DNA of 40,597 bases from Cyanobacteria bacterium RU_5_0 (lineage in GTDB: Bacteria; Cyanobacteriota; Cyanobacteriia; Elainellales; Elainellaceae): the NCBI GenBank assembly GCA_012033255.1, contig JAAUSF010000039.1, forward strand, positions 1-40,597. Reading direction: 5' to 3'. Below, in pieces: positions 7,672 through 17,185 of this stretch (within the stretch, counting starts at the first letter, position 1; every line of letters starts with the position of its first letter). The position numbers and the translations under genes are program-made. The notes under the pieces are model-generated. The model was not told the origin of the DNA and ran no database searches. It saw only the letters and a program-made list of their open reading frames with translations.

Positions 7672-10600
7672 ATGAGCGGCGATCTGACTCTGCTAGAGCA
7701 ACTGCAAGCGACCTTAAGCAAAATGGAAATGGCGATGGGGGCGATCGCCGATGCTGTACTCTGGACGGACGATCAGCACCGAGTGCAGTGGTGTAATGCC
7801 GCATTCGATCGCCTTGTCAGCCAACCACACGCTAGCATTCTCAACTCCAATCTGATTGAGTTATTCCCTTTAAGGCGAACAGGACAGCCCCTCGCCGCCG
7901 ATGCTTATCCGGATGTGCAAGTCCGGCAAGGAACTTATGAAACTACAGAATACGAACTTCAGCAAGCCGATCGCACTCTCACGCTAGAAATATTGGGTCA
8001 TGGTCGCGCAACGGAAGATGGCACGGTTGTCTTGGTGATTCGAGATGTAACGCAAGCAAGACAAGTCCAGGCGGAACATCGGAGAGTGGAGCAGGAGCGA
8101 GAAGATTCGCTCTTGATGTTGCAAACAACATTAGAAGCCACAGCCGACGGAATTTTAGTTGTGGATCACAATCGCAATGTCCCAGTTTATAACCAAAAGC
8201 TTTTGCAAATGTGGTCAATTCCGGAAGTGCTGATGCAACCTAACCGAGGAACTGAACGACTACGGTTTCTGGCAGAGCAAACGATCGACCCGGATGGATT
8301 CATGCAGCAGGTTTGGGATCTGTTTCTTAATCAGCCGGATGCGGAAGTCCGTGATCTAGTGGAACTTAGAGATGGTCGAGTGTTTGAGCGATACTCTCAG
8401 CCACAATGGAGCGGCGATCAAATCATTGGTCGAGTCTGGACGTTTCGCGATATTACAGGACGGAAGTGGGTCGAAGAGGCATTGCGCCGTAGCAATGCGC
8501 TGTTGCAAGCGCAAAAAGAAGCCTCGATCGATGGCATTTTAGTAGTCGATGAAAATCGCGGCGTTGTGTCTTGCAATCAGCGATTTTGTCAGCTATGGCA
8601 AATTTCAGATGAGCTTGTTCGCATTGGAGATAATCGGCAACTGCTCAATCAGGTGATTGATCAACTTGATGAACCAGAACCATTTCTGGCGCGGATGGAA
8701 GATCTATATGTGCATCCCGAAGAAACTAGCCGTGATCAAGTTCGTCTCAAAGATGGACGCACCTTCGATCATTACTCCGCCCCGATTCGATCGCCCTCTG
8801 GCGACTACTATGGCAGAATTTGGTATTTCCGCGACATCACCGAACAGAAACAAACTGAGCAAACGCTTCGTAATCAGGGGTTACGTTTGCAATTGGCACT
8901 TGAAGCGGCAAGATCCAGTGAAGCTCAATATCGCGATCTCGTACAAACTGCAAATTCGGTGATTTTGCGTTGGGATACCGACGGCTCTATCAAATTCATG
9001 AATGAATATGGCTTGCGGTTTTTTGGCTTCGATCGCAATGAACTGCTCCATCAGCAGATTGTTGGCACGATTGTTCCACCGATCGAAAGTTCTGGACGAG
9101 ATTTACATACATTGATGCAGGATATCTGTTTGTATCCAGAGAACCATGAATTGAATGAACATGAGAACATTTGTAAGAATGGCGATCGAGTTTGGATTTC
9201 TTGGGCAAATAAACCGATTTATGACGAACAAGGGAATTTAGTTGAGATTCTCTCAGTTGGCACCGATGCAACAGCGCAAAAACAAGCCCGGAAAGCCTTA
9301 GAAAATTCTTTGTCGCTGCTCAGTGCGACATTTGAATCAATCACAGATGCCATTGTTGCGACCGATCGCGACGGACGAATCACGAGTTATAACCAAAACT
9401 TCGTTGATTTGTGGGAAATTCCGCCGGAACAGTTGCAAGAAATGTGGCAAGATCCGGCAAAACGATTAGCGCATATCGCCAGCCTCGTTAAAAATCCGGA
9501 TGAGTTTGTCCAACGGGTTCAAGCATTATATGTGAATCCGGAAGATGATTCTTACGACCTATTGGAAATGAAAAATAGTCGAGTCGTTGAACGATATTCC
9601 TGCCCGCAACGAGTCGAGAATGATGTGATCGGTCGCGTGTGGAGTATGCGAGATATCAGCGATCGTAAACGGGCTGAAGAAACCTTACGCCGTAGTGAAG
9701 AAAAGCTCAGGCTGACGCTAGATTTTACGGATATCGCTAGTTGGGAATATCAAGTTCAGTCGGATCAACTGATTGGAAGTGAAAATGCCGGTCGCTTGAT
9801 GGGTCTGGCACCCGGAGAAGAGTTTAATGCTCAAGCGTGGCGCGATCGCCTTCATCCAGATGATCTCGATCGAGCTAGAACCTCACTAATTCAAGCCTTA
9901 GAAGCCCATACCGATTTTGAATCGGAATATCGCGTCGTTTATCCCGATGGCAGCTTACATTGGATTGTCGATCGCGGTCGAGGAATTTATAGCGAATCGG
10001 GTGAACCAGTGCTAGTGCTTGGGATAATGATTGACATCAGCGATCTCAAACAGACTGAAGAATCGCTCCGTCGCTCAGAAGCGAGACTCCGTGCTTTATA
10101 TGAATCCATCAGTGCGGCTGTTTTATTAGGCGATGAATCGGGTCTGGTGGACTGTAACAGTGCGGCAACAGAGCTATTTGGCTATTCTCGCCAAGAACTT
10201 GCAGGTAAACATATTAGCCATATTTCACCGTCACTCCAAGCGGAGGGGCAAGAGTCTGATAGTCTTGCCAGATACTATGCCAATGTTGTGCTTGAGGAAG
10301 GATGTCATCGCTTTGAGTGGGTTTACCGTCGATCGGATGGGGCTGATTTTCCGGCGGATGTCTGCTTGACAGTGGTAGAGGTAGGCGATCGCAGGCTGTT
10401 TCAATCCGTCATTCAAGACTTGACCGATCGCAAACAAGTCGAGGCGTCACTCGCTGAAAGAGCCAGATTGGCTGCCTTTCGCGCTGATGTCAGCATTGCA
10501 CTGGCTGGAAGCGATCGATTGCCCATTACGTTGCATCAATGTGCAGAAGCGGTTGTCAAACATCTTGATGCTGCATTCGCCCGGATCTGGACACTGAATG

Positions 10601-13600
10601 CTCAGGAAGACCTGTTAGAGTTACAAGCCAGTGCGGGAATGTATACACACCTTAACGGGGCGCATAGTCGTATTCCGGTCAGTCGCTACAAAATTGGACA
10701 AATTGCTCAAGAACGCCAACCATACATGACCAATTCGGTGCTGACGGATTTACGGGTCTTAGACAAAGAATGGGCACGACGAGAAGGAATGGTGGCGTTT
10801 GCAGGGTATCCCCTGATTCTGGATGATGACGTGATTGGTGTTATTGCAATGTTCGCTCGTCATCCTCTCACAAACCCAACCTTTGAAGCACTAGGATTTG
10901 CCGCTAGCGAGATTGCTCTGGGCATCAAACGCAAACAAGCAGAAGTCGCTTTAGAAAAGTCTTTGTCGTTGCTCGGTGCGACTTTTGAATCAATCACAGA
11001 TGGTGTTATTGCCACGGATTGTGATAGCCGAGTCATGAGCTACAACCAGAAGTTTTTGGATATGTGGTCTATTCCGCCAGAGTTAATCCTGGATGTCAAC
11101 CAACGTTTGGCTCATATTGCTAAACAGATCAAACATTCTGAAAACTATATTCATCGAGTTCAAGAACTGAATGCAACACCAGAAGGTGATAGTTATGACC
11201 TGATAGAACTTAACGATGGCAGAGTATTTGAGCGGTATTCTTGTCCACAACGAGTCGGAGAGACGATCGTCGGTCGAGTTTGGAGTTTTCGCGACATTAC
11301 CGATCGCAAACACGCTGAAGAAGCCTTACGACTGAGCGAATTGAAATATCGCAATATCTTCGAGAACTCTCAAGTTGGCATCGGTCGCACTCGCATCGAC
11401 GATGGCTTGATTGTAGATGCCAATCAACGCTTTGCTGAGATCCTGGGTTTTGCCTCGGCAGAAGAGATGATAGGTAAGCGATCGAGCAAAGAGTTTTATG
11501 TGAACCCGACTGATCGCCAACGCCTTTTAGTGGAAATGCAACAGCAAGGCGAAATTTGTAACCTTGAATTGCCATTGCGCCGAACAGACGGTGGCTCAAT
11601 TTGGAGCTTGATTTCTCTTCGTCTGAATGAGGAAGACGCAAGCCTTGATTTTGTGATTGCTGAGATCAGCGATCGTAAACGACTGGAAGAAGAACTTTTA
11701 CAATCCCAAAAATTTCTCGATACCATCATCGATAACATTCCATTAGCCGTGTTTGTGAAAGATGTTCACAATGATTTTCGCTATGTTTTAATCAACAAAA
11801 GTTCTGAGAAAATTCTTGGTTTCGCCAGAGAAGGTGCGATCGGACTCAGTGATTATGAGTTGATCCCGACCCTGCATGCTGATATGCACCGAACCGAAGA
11901 TTTGGCAGTTGTGAATCAGCGATCGGTCTTAGAAGTCAATGAACAGTTAATTGATATTTACCCCAATGACGCCACCTTCACACGCGGCTGGAAATTACCT
12001 CTATTTGATACACAAGGCAATCTCACGCATCTGCTCGGCATTTTTGAAGACATCACCGATCGCAAACATCGCGAAGAAGCCTTACGCCTGATTGTGGAAG
12101 GCACGGCAGCTAAAACAGGCGATGAATTCTTCCAATCCTGCGTTCGTTATTTGGCTGAAGTGCTACAAGTTCGGTATGCACTCGTAACCACATTTGCCGA
12201 TGAAACCCAGCAGCGAATGAAGACACTAGCCATTTGGGGGGCTGGTGAACCCACTGGCAACTTTGCCTATGAATTAGCAGGAACACCCTGCCAACAAGTT
12301 TTGGAAGGCAATGTATTCTATCAACCTGAAGGCGTTCAGGCGGCGTTTCCAAATGACCCAGATCTCGCTGTTTTAGGCGCAGAAAGCTATCTGGGTGTCC
12401 CTCTCGTGAACTCATCTGGCGAAATCCTGGGGCACTTAGCTGTCATGGATGTGCAGCCAATGGAGTATGAGCCTGGACGCGAACTGATTCTGAAAATTTT
12501 TGCTGCTCGTGCAGGAGCAGAATTAGAGCGAAAACAAGCTGAAGAAGCTCTCCAACGTCGCGCTCAAGCTGAAAGCTTACTCAGCAGCATTTCTCGTCAA
12601 TTCGTTGATCAAGAGATAGACACAGCCATTAATTTTACCCTAGAGGCGATCGCTCAACTCGTTGGCGCTGAGCGAAGCTGCATTTTTGAATACTCCAGTC
12701 AAACTCGTAAAGTTCAGTTGCTCTATGAATGGTGTATGGCTGATATTCAGTCGCTATCCGCCACAATTAGCGCAGACTGCATTGACGAATTTCCTTGGCT
12801 AGCCAGCTACATCCTCAACGGTCTTTCCATGCAAATTGCCTGTGTCTCTCAACTGCCACCAGAGGCGATCGCTGAAAAAACGATGTTCGAGAGCCACTCG
12901 ATTCAATCGGTGGTTGTGGTGCCGATGATGCACTCTGGAGAAGTCGTTGGGTTCGTCGGTGCGGATGTTGTTCACTACTCCAAAATCTGGAGCCAAGAAG
13001 ACATCATTTTCCTCAAATTAGTCGGAGAGCTAATTGCGATCGGTCGTGCCCGACACCGAGCCGAAGTTGCCCTTAGAGATGCAAAAGAAGCGGCCGAAGC
13101 CGCCAATCGTGCCAAGAGTACCTTTTTGGCAAACATGAGCCATGAACTCCGGACTCCACTCAACGCAATCCTTGGTTTTGCTCAATTGATGGAACGCGAT
13201 CCAGTTTTAACCCGTTCTCAACGCAATGCGCTTACCACAATTAATCGCAGTGGTGAACATCTGCTTGAACTGATCAATGATGTTTTAGAGATGTCAAAGA
13301 TCGAAGCGGGACGAGTTGTTTTGAACTCAATTCCCTTCGATCTACATGCTCTACTGCACGGCATTGAAGAAATGTTCCAAATTCGGGCTGACGCCAAACA
13401 ACTATCTCTTGAGTTTGCGATCGCCCCTAATCTGCCGCAGTATATTCTCACTGATGAGAACAAACTTCGCCAAGTCCTGATTAACCTCCTGAGTAACGCA
13501 GTTAAATTCACACAAACAGGTAGCGTAACGCTGCGCGCCAGAGCCGAAGAAACAAGCAGCCTGCCGCCAGAATCTCATCCCTCCCCTCCTCCCCCCCTCA

Positions 13601-14553
13601 CTCTCTACTTTGAAGTCGAAGATACTGGATGTGGCATTTCTCCAGACGAGATCGAGCGGTTGTTCCAGCCATTTGTGCAGACTGCTAGCGCTGCCCAGGT
13701 TCAAGAAGGAACAGGCTTGGGATTAGCCATCAGCCGTCAATTTGTTCAGTTGATGAGCGGTGATATTCGTCTCACGAGCGTTGTCAGTCAAGGTTCCACC
13801 TTCTACTTTGATGTAAAAGTGGCTCTGGCTGATCCCACGGATGTTGCAGAACCATGCCGCAATCGACGTGTCCTTTGCCTCATTCCTAATCAGCCTACCT
13901 ATCGGATTCTGATCGTGGATGATCTGCAAGAGAATCGAGATTTAATTTCTCAACTGCTTCACACGGTGGGGTTTGAAACGCGCACTGCCAACAATGGACA
14001 AGCCGCGATCGCCCAATGGCAAACTTGGCATCCTCATCTGATCTGGATGGATATGCGAATGCCCATTATGAACGGATACGAAGCCACTCGTCATATTCGA
14101 GCGCAAGAGGCAAGACAGTTAATCGATCGCACTATCATCATCGCTCTGACTGCCAGTGCATTCGAGGAGCAACGCACCACCATCCTTGCCGCAGGCTGTG
14201 ATGATTTAGTCCGGAAACCTTTCCGAGAGCAATTGCTATTTGAGAAGATGGCTGAACACTTAGATTTGAAGTATGTGTATGAAGAACAGGAGAATGTAGA
14301 TGCAGAAAAGAGAACCAGACGACCATCAGATCAGCCGAAATCGAAAGCCCAAACCTTAGAATCTCCTGATCTCGCTATGATGCCCCCAGAATGGATTGCT
14401 CAACTTCATCAAGCTGCAATAGAAGTAGATGCTGAGCAGATTTATCACTTGATTAATCAGATTCCCAAAACCCATTCTACGCTAGCAGAAACCTTATCGA
14501 ATCTAATACGGCACTTCTGCTTTGACGAAATTCTTAACCTAACTGAAATGTAG
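7672..14553 (+). CDS. Giant multi-PAS/GAF hybrid sensor histidine kinase
   Basis: Soluble hybrid kinase of about 2293 residues. About ten PAS/PAC modules are visible (starting near residues 15, 149, 277, 420, 548, 680, 805, 1097, 1222 and 1345), with GAF-like domains at ~928-1090, 1470-1620 and 1632-1797. The HisKA block STFLANMSHELRTPLNAIL has His1824. The HATPase has an N-box (LINLLSNAVKFT), DTGCGI and GTGLGLAIS. A C-terminal receiver has Asp2127 (IWMDMRMP). No membrane segment is evident, so the input is intracellular. PAS modules 5 and 8 are close copies of each other, suggesting internal duplication. ATG 7672 is preferred over the TTG two codons upstream. It follows a response regulator carrying an Hpt domain, which suggests a phosphorelay between the two. 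No ligand can be inferred. Confidence 0.93.
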   Translation: MSGDLTLLEQLQATLSKMEMAMGAIADAVLWTDDQHRVQWCNAAFDRLVSQPHASILNSNLIELFPLRRTGQPLAADAYPDVQVRQGTYETTEYELQQADRTLTLEILGHGRATEDGTVVLVIRDVTQARQVQAEHRRVEQEREDSLLMLQTTLEATADGILVVDHNRNVPVYNQKLLQMWSIPEVLMQPNRGTERLRFLAEQTIDPDGFMQQVWDLFLNQPDAEVRDLVELRDGRVFERYSQPQWSGDQIIGRVWTFRDITGRKWVEEALRRSNALLQAQKEASIDGILVVDENRGVVSCNQRFCQLWQISDELVRIGDNRQLLNQVIDQLDEPEPFLARMEDLYVHPEETSRDQVRLKDGRTFDHYSAPIRSPSGDYYGRIWYFRDITEQKQTEQTLRNQGLRLQLALEAARSSEAQYRDLVQTANSVILRWDTDGSIKFMNEYGLRFFGFDRNELLHQQIVGTIVPPIESSGRDLHTLMQDICLYPENHELNEHENICKNGDRVWISWANKPIYDEQGNLVEILSVGTDATAQKQARKALENSLSLLSATFESITDAIVATDRDGRITSYNQNFVDLWEIPPEQLQEMWQDPAKRLAHIASLVKNPDEFVQRVQALYVNPEDDSYDLLEMKNSRVVERYSCPQRVENDVIGRVWSMRDISDRKRAEETLRRSEEKLRLTLDFTDIASWEYQVQSDQLIGSENAGRLMGLAPGEEFNAQAWRDRLHPDDLDRARTSLIQALEAHTDFESEYRVVYPDGSLHWIVDRGRGIYSESGEPVLVLGIMIDISDLKQTEESLRRSEARLRALYESISAAVLLGDESGLVDCNSAATELFGYSRQELAGKHISHISPSLQAEGQESDSLARYYANVVLEEGCHRFEWVYRRSDGADFPADVCLTVVEVGDRRLFQSVIQDLTDRKQVEASLAERARLAAFRADVSIALAGSDRLPITLHQCAEAVVKHLDAAFARIWTLNAQEDLLELQASAGMYTHLNGAHSRIPVSRYKIGQIAQERQPYMTNSVLTDLRVLDKEWARREGMVAFAGYPLILDDDVIGVIAMFARHPLTNPTFEALGFAASEIALGIKRKQAEVALEKSLSLLGATFESITDGVIATDCDSRVMSYNQKFLDMWSIPPELILDVNQRLAHIAKQIKHSENYIHRVQELNATPEGDSYDLIELNDGRVFERYSCPQRVGETIVGRVWSFRDITDRKHAEEALRLSELKYRNIFENSQVGIGRTRIDDGLIVDANQRFAEILGFASAEEMIGKRSSKEFYVNPTDRQRLLVEMQQQGEICNLELPLRRTDGGSIWSLISLRLNEEDASLDFVIAEISDRKRLEEELLQSQKFLDTIIDNIPLAVFVKDVHNDFRYVLINKSSEKILGFAREGAIGLSDYELIPTLHADMHRTEDLAVVNQRSVLEVNEQLIDIYPNDATFTRGWKLPLFDTQGNLTHLLGIFEDITDRKHREEALRLIVEGTAAKTGDEFFQSCVRYLAEVLQVRYALVTTFADETQQRMKTLAIWGAGEPTGNFAYELAGTPCQQVLEGNVFYQPEGVQAAFPNDPDLAVLGAESYLGVPLVNSSGEILGHLAVMDVQPMEYEPGRELILKIFAARAGAELERKQAEEALQRRAQAESLLSSISRQFVDQEIDTAINFTLEAIAQLVGAERSCIFEYSSQTRKVQLLYEWCMADIQSLSATISADCIDEFPWLASYILNGLSMQIACVSQLPPEAIAEKTMFESHSIQSVVVVPMMHSGEVVGFVGADVVHYSKIWSQEDIIFLKLVGELIAIGRARHRAEVALRDAKEAAEAANRAKSTFLANMSHELRTPLNAILGFAQLMERDPVLTRSQRNALTTINRSGEHLLELINDVLEMSKIEAGRVVLNSIPFDLHALLHGIEEMFQIRADAKQLSLEFAIAPNLPQYILTDENKLRQVLINLLSNAVKFTQTGSVTLRARAEETSSLPPESHPSPPPPLTLYFEVEDTGCGISPDEIERLFQPFVQTASAAQVQEGTGLGLAISRQFVQLMSGDIRLTSVVSQGSTFYFDVKVALADPTDVAEPCRNRRVLCLIPNQPTYRILIVDDLQENRDLISQLLHTVGFETRTANNGQAAIAQWQTWHPHLIWMDMRMPIMNGYEATRHIRAQEARQLIDRTIIIALTASAFEEQRTTILAAGCDDLVRKPFREQLLFEKMAEHLDLKYVYEEQENVDAEKRTRRPSDQPKSKAQTLESPDLAMMPPEWIAQLHQAAIEVDAEQIYHLINQIPKTHSTLAETLSNLIRHFCFDEILNLTEM

Positions 14554-14620
14554 ATTTGCCAGTTGAAAGGAAATGGGAAATATTGCCTTTCTATCGCAAC
14601 AATTTGGGTATGAAGTTTCG

Positions 14621-15682
14621 TTAACTGAACCAAGGTTTTGAATGGGGCTTTGGCAACTCAATCCCTGGATTGGCAAGGAAGTTGTCTGCGATCAATGCTA
14701 CTCCGCTAATTGCCGCATTAGAAGGGACTTCGTATTGATGACCACTATAACTTCCTCCAATATATTCTTTTCCATTGAATCGAGCATACCAATAGTTGGA
14801 TTCACCTCGATAGGTGGAGTGAATAATCAAATCTTTCCAACCGCATGTTACTTGATCAGTAACAATAATGGGTGTCGTTCCTAATCCAATTTTTGAAATG
14901 AAGCGATAACCCTGAGCATGGGGTTGGAAAAGCAAGATTAGGGAACTATTTAGCTCAGTATTAGAACCCATTACATAGACCAGCACTTCAGATTGTCTAT
15001 CCTGATTCAAATCGATGTGATTATAGTAGTAACGCACTCTTTCATCAGAAATAGTAATCACTTTCCGAATAGCGTTCTCTAGATTGCGATCGCGATCGTT
15101 TTCAGACAGCACATACCAGACACTACTAAAATCAATTCCTCGCACTCTAGGAAGACGCTGATTAGTGGCTAAAATTAATGCTTTGCTGAGACTATACCAA
15201 GTTGAAACTGTGACGATTCCATCTACACTCAAACCAACTCGGCGTTGAAAATGGCGCACTGCCCATTCCGTGATAGAGCCAAAGGTATTATCGATCGAAC
15301 TTGTTGGCAAATAGTCTCCCGTTTTCAAAAGAATTTGCTGAAGTAACTTCACTGAATCTTCGCCACTTCCTAACCTCAACACAGGCATATGAATCGGCGC
15401 ACCTGCATGAAGAACTTGCCATGTCAGCGAATCAACACCTCCTGTAATTGGCAAAAACATTGCCGCCTGAAAATCTTCTACGGCGCTTTTAACCGTCTCA
15501 TCAAATTGACCAATTAACGCTTGAGCTTTAGGGAAATAGTTTGTGAAAAATTTTCGACGCACCAAAAGTTTTTGCAACTCAACGACTGCGGCACCCGTGT
15601 CACCCATTTGCAATATTGGCTGCTCCCCATTGTAATGGCTAAGCACAATAATCAACGGAAACTTCTGGGGAACTGAAGACAT
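14621..15682 (-). CDS. Peptidoglycan-binding-domain protein
   Basis: Protein of 353 residues with two PG_binding_1-type repeats: residues ~18-95 (LQMGDTGAAVVELQKLL... FDETVKSAVEDFQ) and ~98-170 (LRLGSGEDSVKLLQQIL... FGSITEWAVRHFQRRVGLSVDGIV). The C-terminal half (~185-340) carries DLNQDRQSEVLVYVMGS and GWKDLIIHSTY, a beta-rich pattern often seen after such repeats in cyanobacterial proteins whose function I do not know. No signal peptide is visible. Its start is well supported: AAAGGAGCC precedes the ATG by about 8 bases. It converges on the hybrid kinase, 67 bases away. Wall-associated or phage-like structural roles are both possible. Confidence 0.8.
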   Translation of the reverse strand: MSSVPQKFPLIIVLSHYNGEQPILQMGDTGAAVVELQKLLVRRKFFTNYFPKAQALIGQFDETVKSAVEDFQAAMFLPITGGVDSLTWQVLHAGAPIHMPVLRLGSGEDSVKLLQQILLKTGDYLPTSSIDNTFGSITEWAVRHFQRRVGLSVDGIVTVSTWYSLSKALILATNQRLPRVRGIDFSSVWYVLSENDRDRNLENAIRKVITISDERVRYYYNHIDLNQDRQSEVLVYVMGSNTELNSSLILLFQPHAQGYRFISKIGLGTTPIIVTDQVTCGWKDLIIHSTYRGESNYWYARFNGKEYIGGSYSGHQYEVPSNAAISGVALIADNFLANPGIELPKPHSKPWFS

Positions 15683-15830
15683 GAGGGGTGGCTCCTTTTA
15701 GATATGGGTTAGGCAGTTACAGTTGCTCAAGAACTCTCAGTATTCAATCGTTTAATGGTGATTTCATCCATGCAATTCGTTACATATTCATCAATTCATT
15801 TGATGCCAATTCGGGCATCGATTTAAAACT

Positions 15831-15938
15831 TCAGAGATTAAGCCAAGGCGGAAAAGAAAGTGGATTAAAGCGGAATTTTGTACTGGAGAAAACACCAACG
15901 TTTTTGGAACTTTGAGCGATCGGTTGCTGTGTCTTCAT
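15831..15938 (-). CDS. Small ORF, 35 aa, unknown
   Basis: An ATG at 15938 preceded by GAGAGGAGAGTTTCCG (a good Shine-Dalgarno) opens a 35-codon frame starting MKTQQPIAQSSKN and ending PPWLNL. It lies upstream of, and on the same strand as, the peptidoglycan-binding gene (148 bases between them). The Gln/Ser-rich start followed by an aromatic-Pro stretch recalls the heads of some cyanobacterial eCIS-core (DUF4157) proteins, so it may be a truncated remnant. A genuine small peptide is the alternative. I assign no function. Confidence 0.35.
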   Translation of the reverse strand: MKTQQPIAQSSKNVGVFSSTKFRFNPLSFPPWLNL

Positions 15939-16085
15939 CGGAAACTCTCCTCTCGTGTATGAGTAATTCAAATCTGGAAATTGGCTTTGAGAAGGAACTA
16001 AAAGGCAGTTAGGTCTGATATTGTCCAATAGAGTCAAACGGTATGATGTAGACTCTCGACGCGATACTTAAAGAGTAGGAATAAA

Positions 16086-16430
16086 GTGAGAAGAAGTCGG
16101 GAAGATCGATATAAACAATGGCGAGATGCCGGTGTGTTTGATCAACTGATGGAGATGTTGCACGGAAAAGTCCGGGTTCAAGCTAAAAAAAAGTCAATGG
16201 ACTACATTAGAAGCCGTCAGACCTAGTGAAGACCACCATTTTGCTCGATCACGGGTATCACCCCGAAAAGATTCAAACTACCCTAGAGCAGGTGTACCCA
16301 GAGATCATGACCAAGATTCAGTTCGAGGTATCAACCAAACCCTCGAAAGCCGAAAGCTCAATCTCTGCTTCATTCGTCTAATGGTGAAACGGTGGCAATG
16401 GTGTGATTTAAGCTCCATCGATTTTACCCC
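16086..16430 (+). pseudogene. IS5-family transposase relic
   Basis: Three pieces of one transposase in different frames. At 16086-16226 there is YKQWRDAGVFDQLMEMLHG ending in TAG. At 16226-16340 there is ILLDHGYHPEKIQTTLEQVY, the second-Asp region. Then, after a jump, the C-terminal LNLCFIRLMVKRW. The start, most of the catalytic core and the Glu helix are missing. The join between piece 2 and the tail falls in CTCGAAAGCCGAAAGC, read as PSKAES in one frame and TLESRKL in the other, so a deletion collapsed the gene. Its 3' end overlaps the convergent hydroxylase gene. Confidence 0.75.
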
Positions 16431-17184
16431 TCAGACGCTCATCAAACTTCTTCTGATAATTAGGGTCTTGAGTGCCAAGCAGTTTGTCCCAGAACGTGAA
16501 ATATAGACCGTAATGCATGGTGTACTTGAGATGATGAATGGAATGATGGGCGGGTCCAATAAACCACCGACCCAGCCAATGGTGCGGAAACCATAGGGGC
16601 AACCGATCGAGTCCAAGATGGTTTAACACCGCCCATACGGTCATGGTAGTGAGGATCGCAATTAACGTGACGAAATGCAGCGGGATGACAAACACGATAC
16701 CCACCAGGAAAAGGGACTGAACGATCGCCTCTAATGGGTCAAAGGCAAACGAGGTCCACGGGGTGGGATAGCGCGATCGGTGATGCCCCTGGTGCAACCA
16801 GGGAAAGAGTAATGGGTGGTGAAACAACCGATGCGTGAAATAAAAATAGGCATCCTGGAGAACCAACACCGCGCCATAACTAACACCCAGATACCACAGC
16901 CCATACTGTTGAGAGTGGCTGTACAAGCGGGTGATGCCCCAATCGTATCCTGACAGGATGAACGCCGCCGCCAGCGCAAACACCCCCGCAGAGAGAACAG
17001 AGAGTTTAATATCTCGTTGAATCGATCGGCATGACGGGGAGCGATGCCGCAGATTGCGTTTGACAAACAACTGACCTAATGGTGAGTAGAAGAACAAATA
17101 CGTTGCCCCCGCCACCAAAAAGTACCGTGCCAGAATAACCCCAAAGAAGGCAATCCCATAGAACCCAAATGAGTAGTGTATCAA
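16408..17184 (-). CDS. Membrane fatty-acid hydroxylase / sterol desaturase family protein
   Basis: Integral membrane di-iron enzyme of 258 residues if read from TTG 17184. The histidine clusters are intact: HRLFHH, HQGHHRSRYP and HHSIHH, with a distal HLG. Hydrophobic segments lie near the N-terminus and around the His boxes. Family members hydroxylate or desaturate lipids, sterols or carotenoids. The frame is open to 17247, overlapping the NACHT gene, but AAGGAG stands 6 bases before TTG 17184, and that TTG begins one base after the NACHT stop, which argues for coupled translation. The last residues (RLRGKIDGA) overlap the IS5 relic, so the tail may be replaced. Substrate unknown. Confidence 0.85.
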   Translation of the reverse strand: MIHYSFGFYGIAFFGVILARYFLVAGATYLFFYSPLGQLFVKRNLRHRSPSCRSIQRDIKLSVLSAGVFALAAAFILSGYDWGITRLYSHSQQYGLWYLGVSYGAVLVLQDAYFYFTHRLFHHPLLFPWLHQGHHRSRYPTPWTSFAFDPLEAIVQSLFLVGIVFVIPLHFVTLIAILTTMTVWAVLNHLGLDRLPLWFPHHWLGRWFIGPAHHSIHHLKYTMHYGLYFTFWDKLLGTQDPNYQKKFDERLRGKIDGA

Positions 17185-17185
17185 T

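Noticed and set aside
14565..14591. GAAAGG...CCTTTC hairpin between the hybrid kinase and the convergent gene as a terminator
   Set aside because: The loop is 15 bases, the stem only 6 and no T-run follows on either strand.
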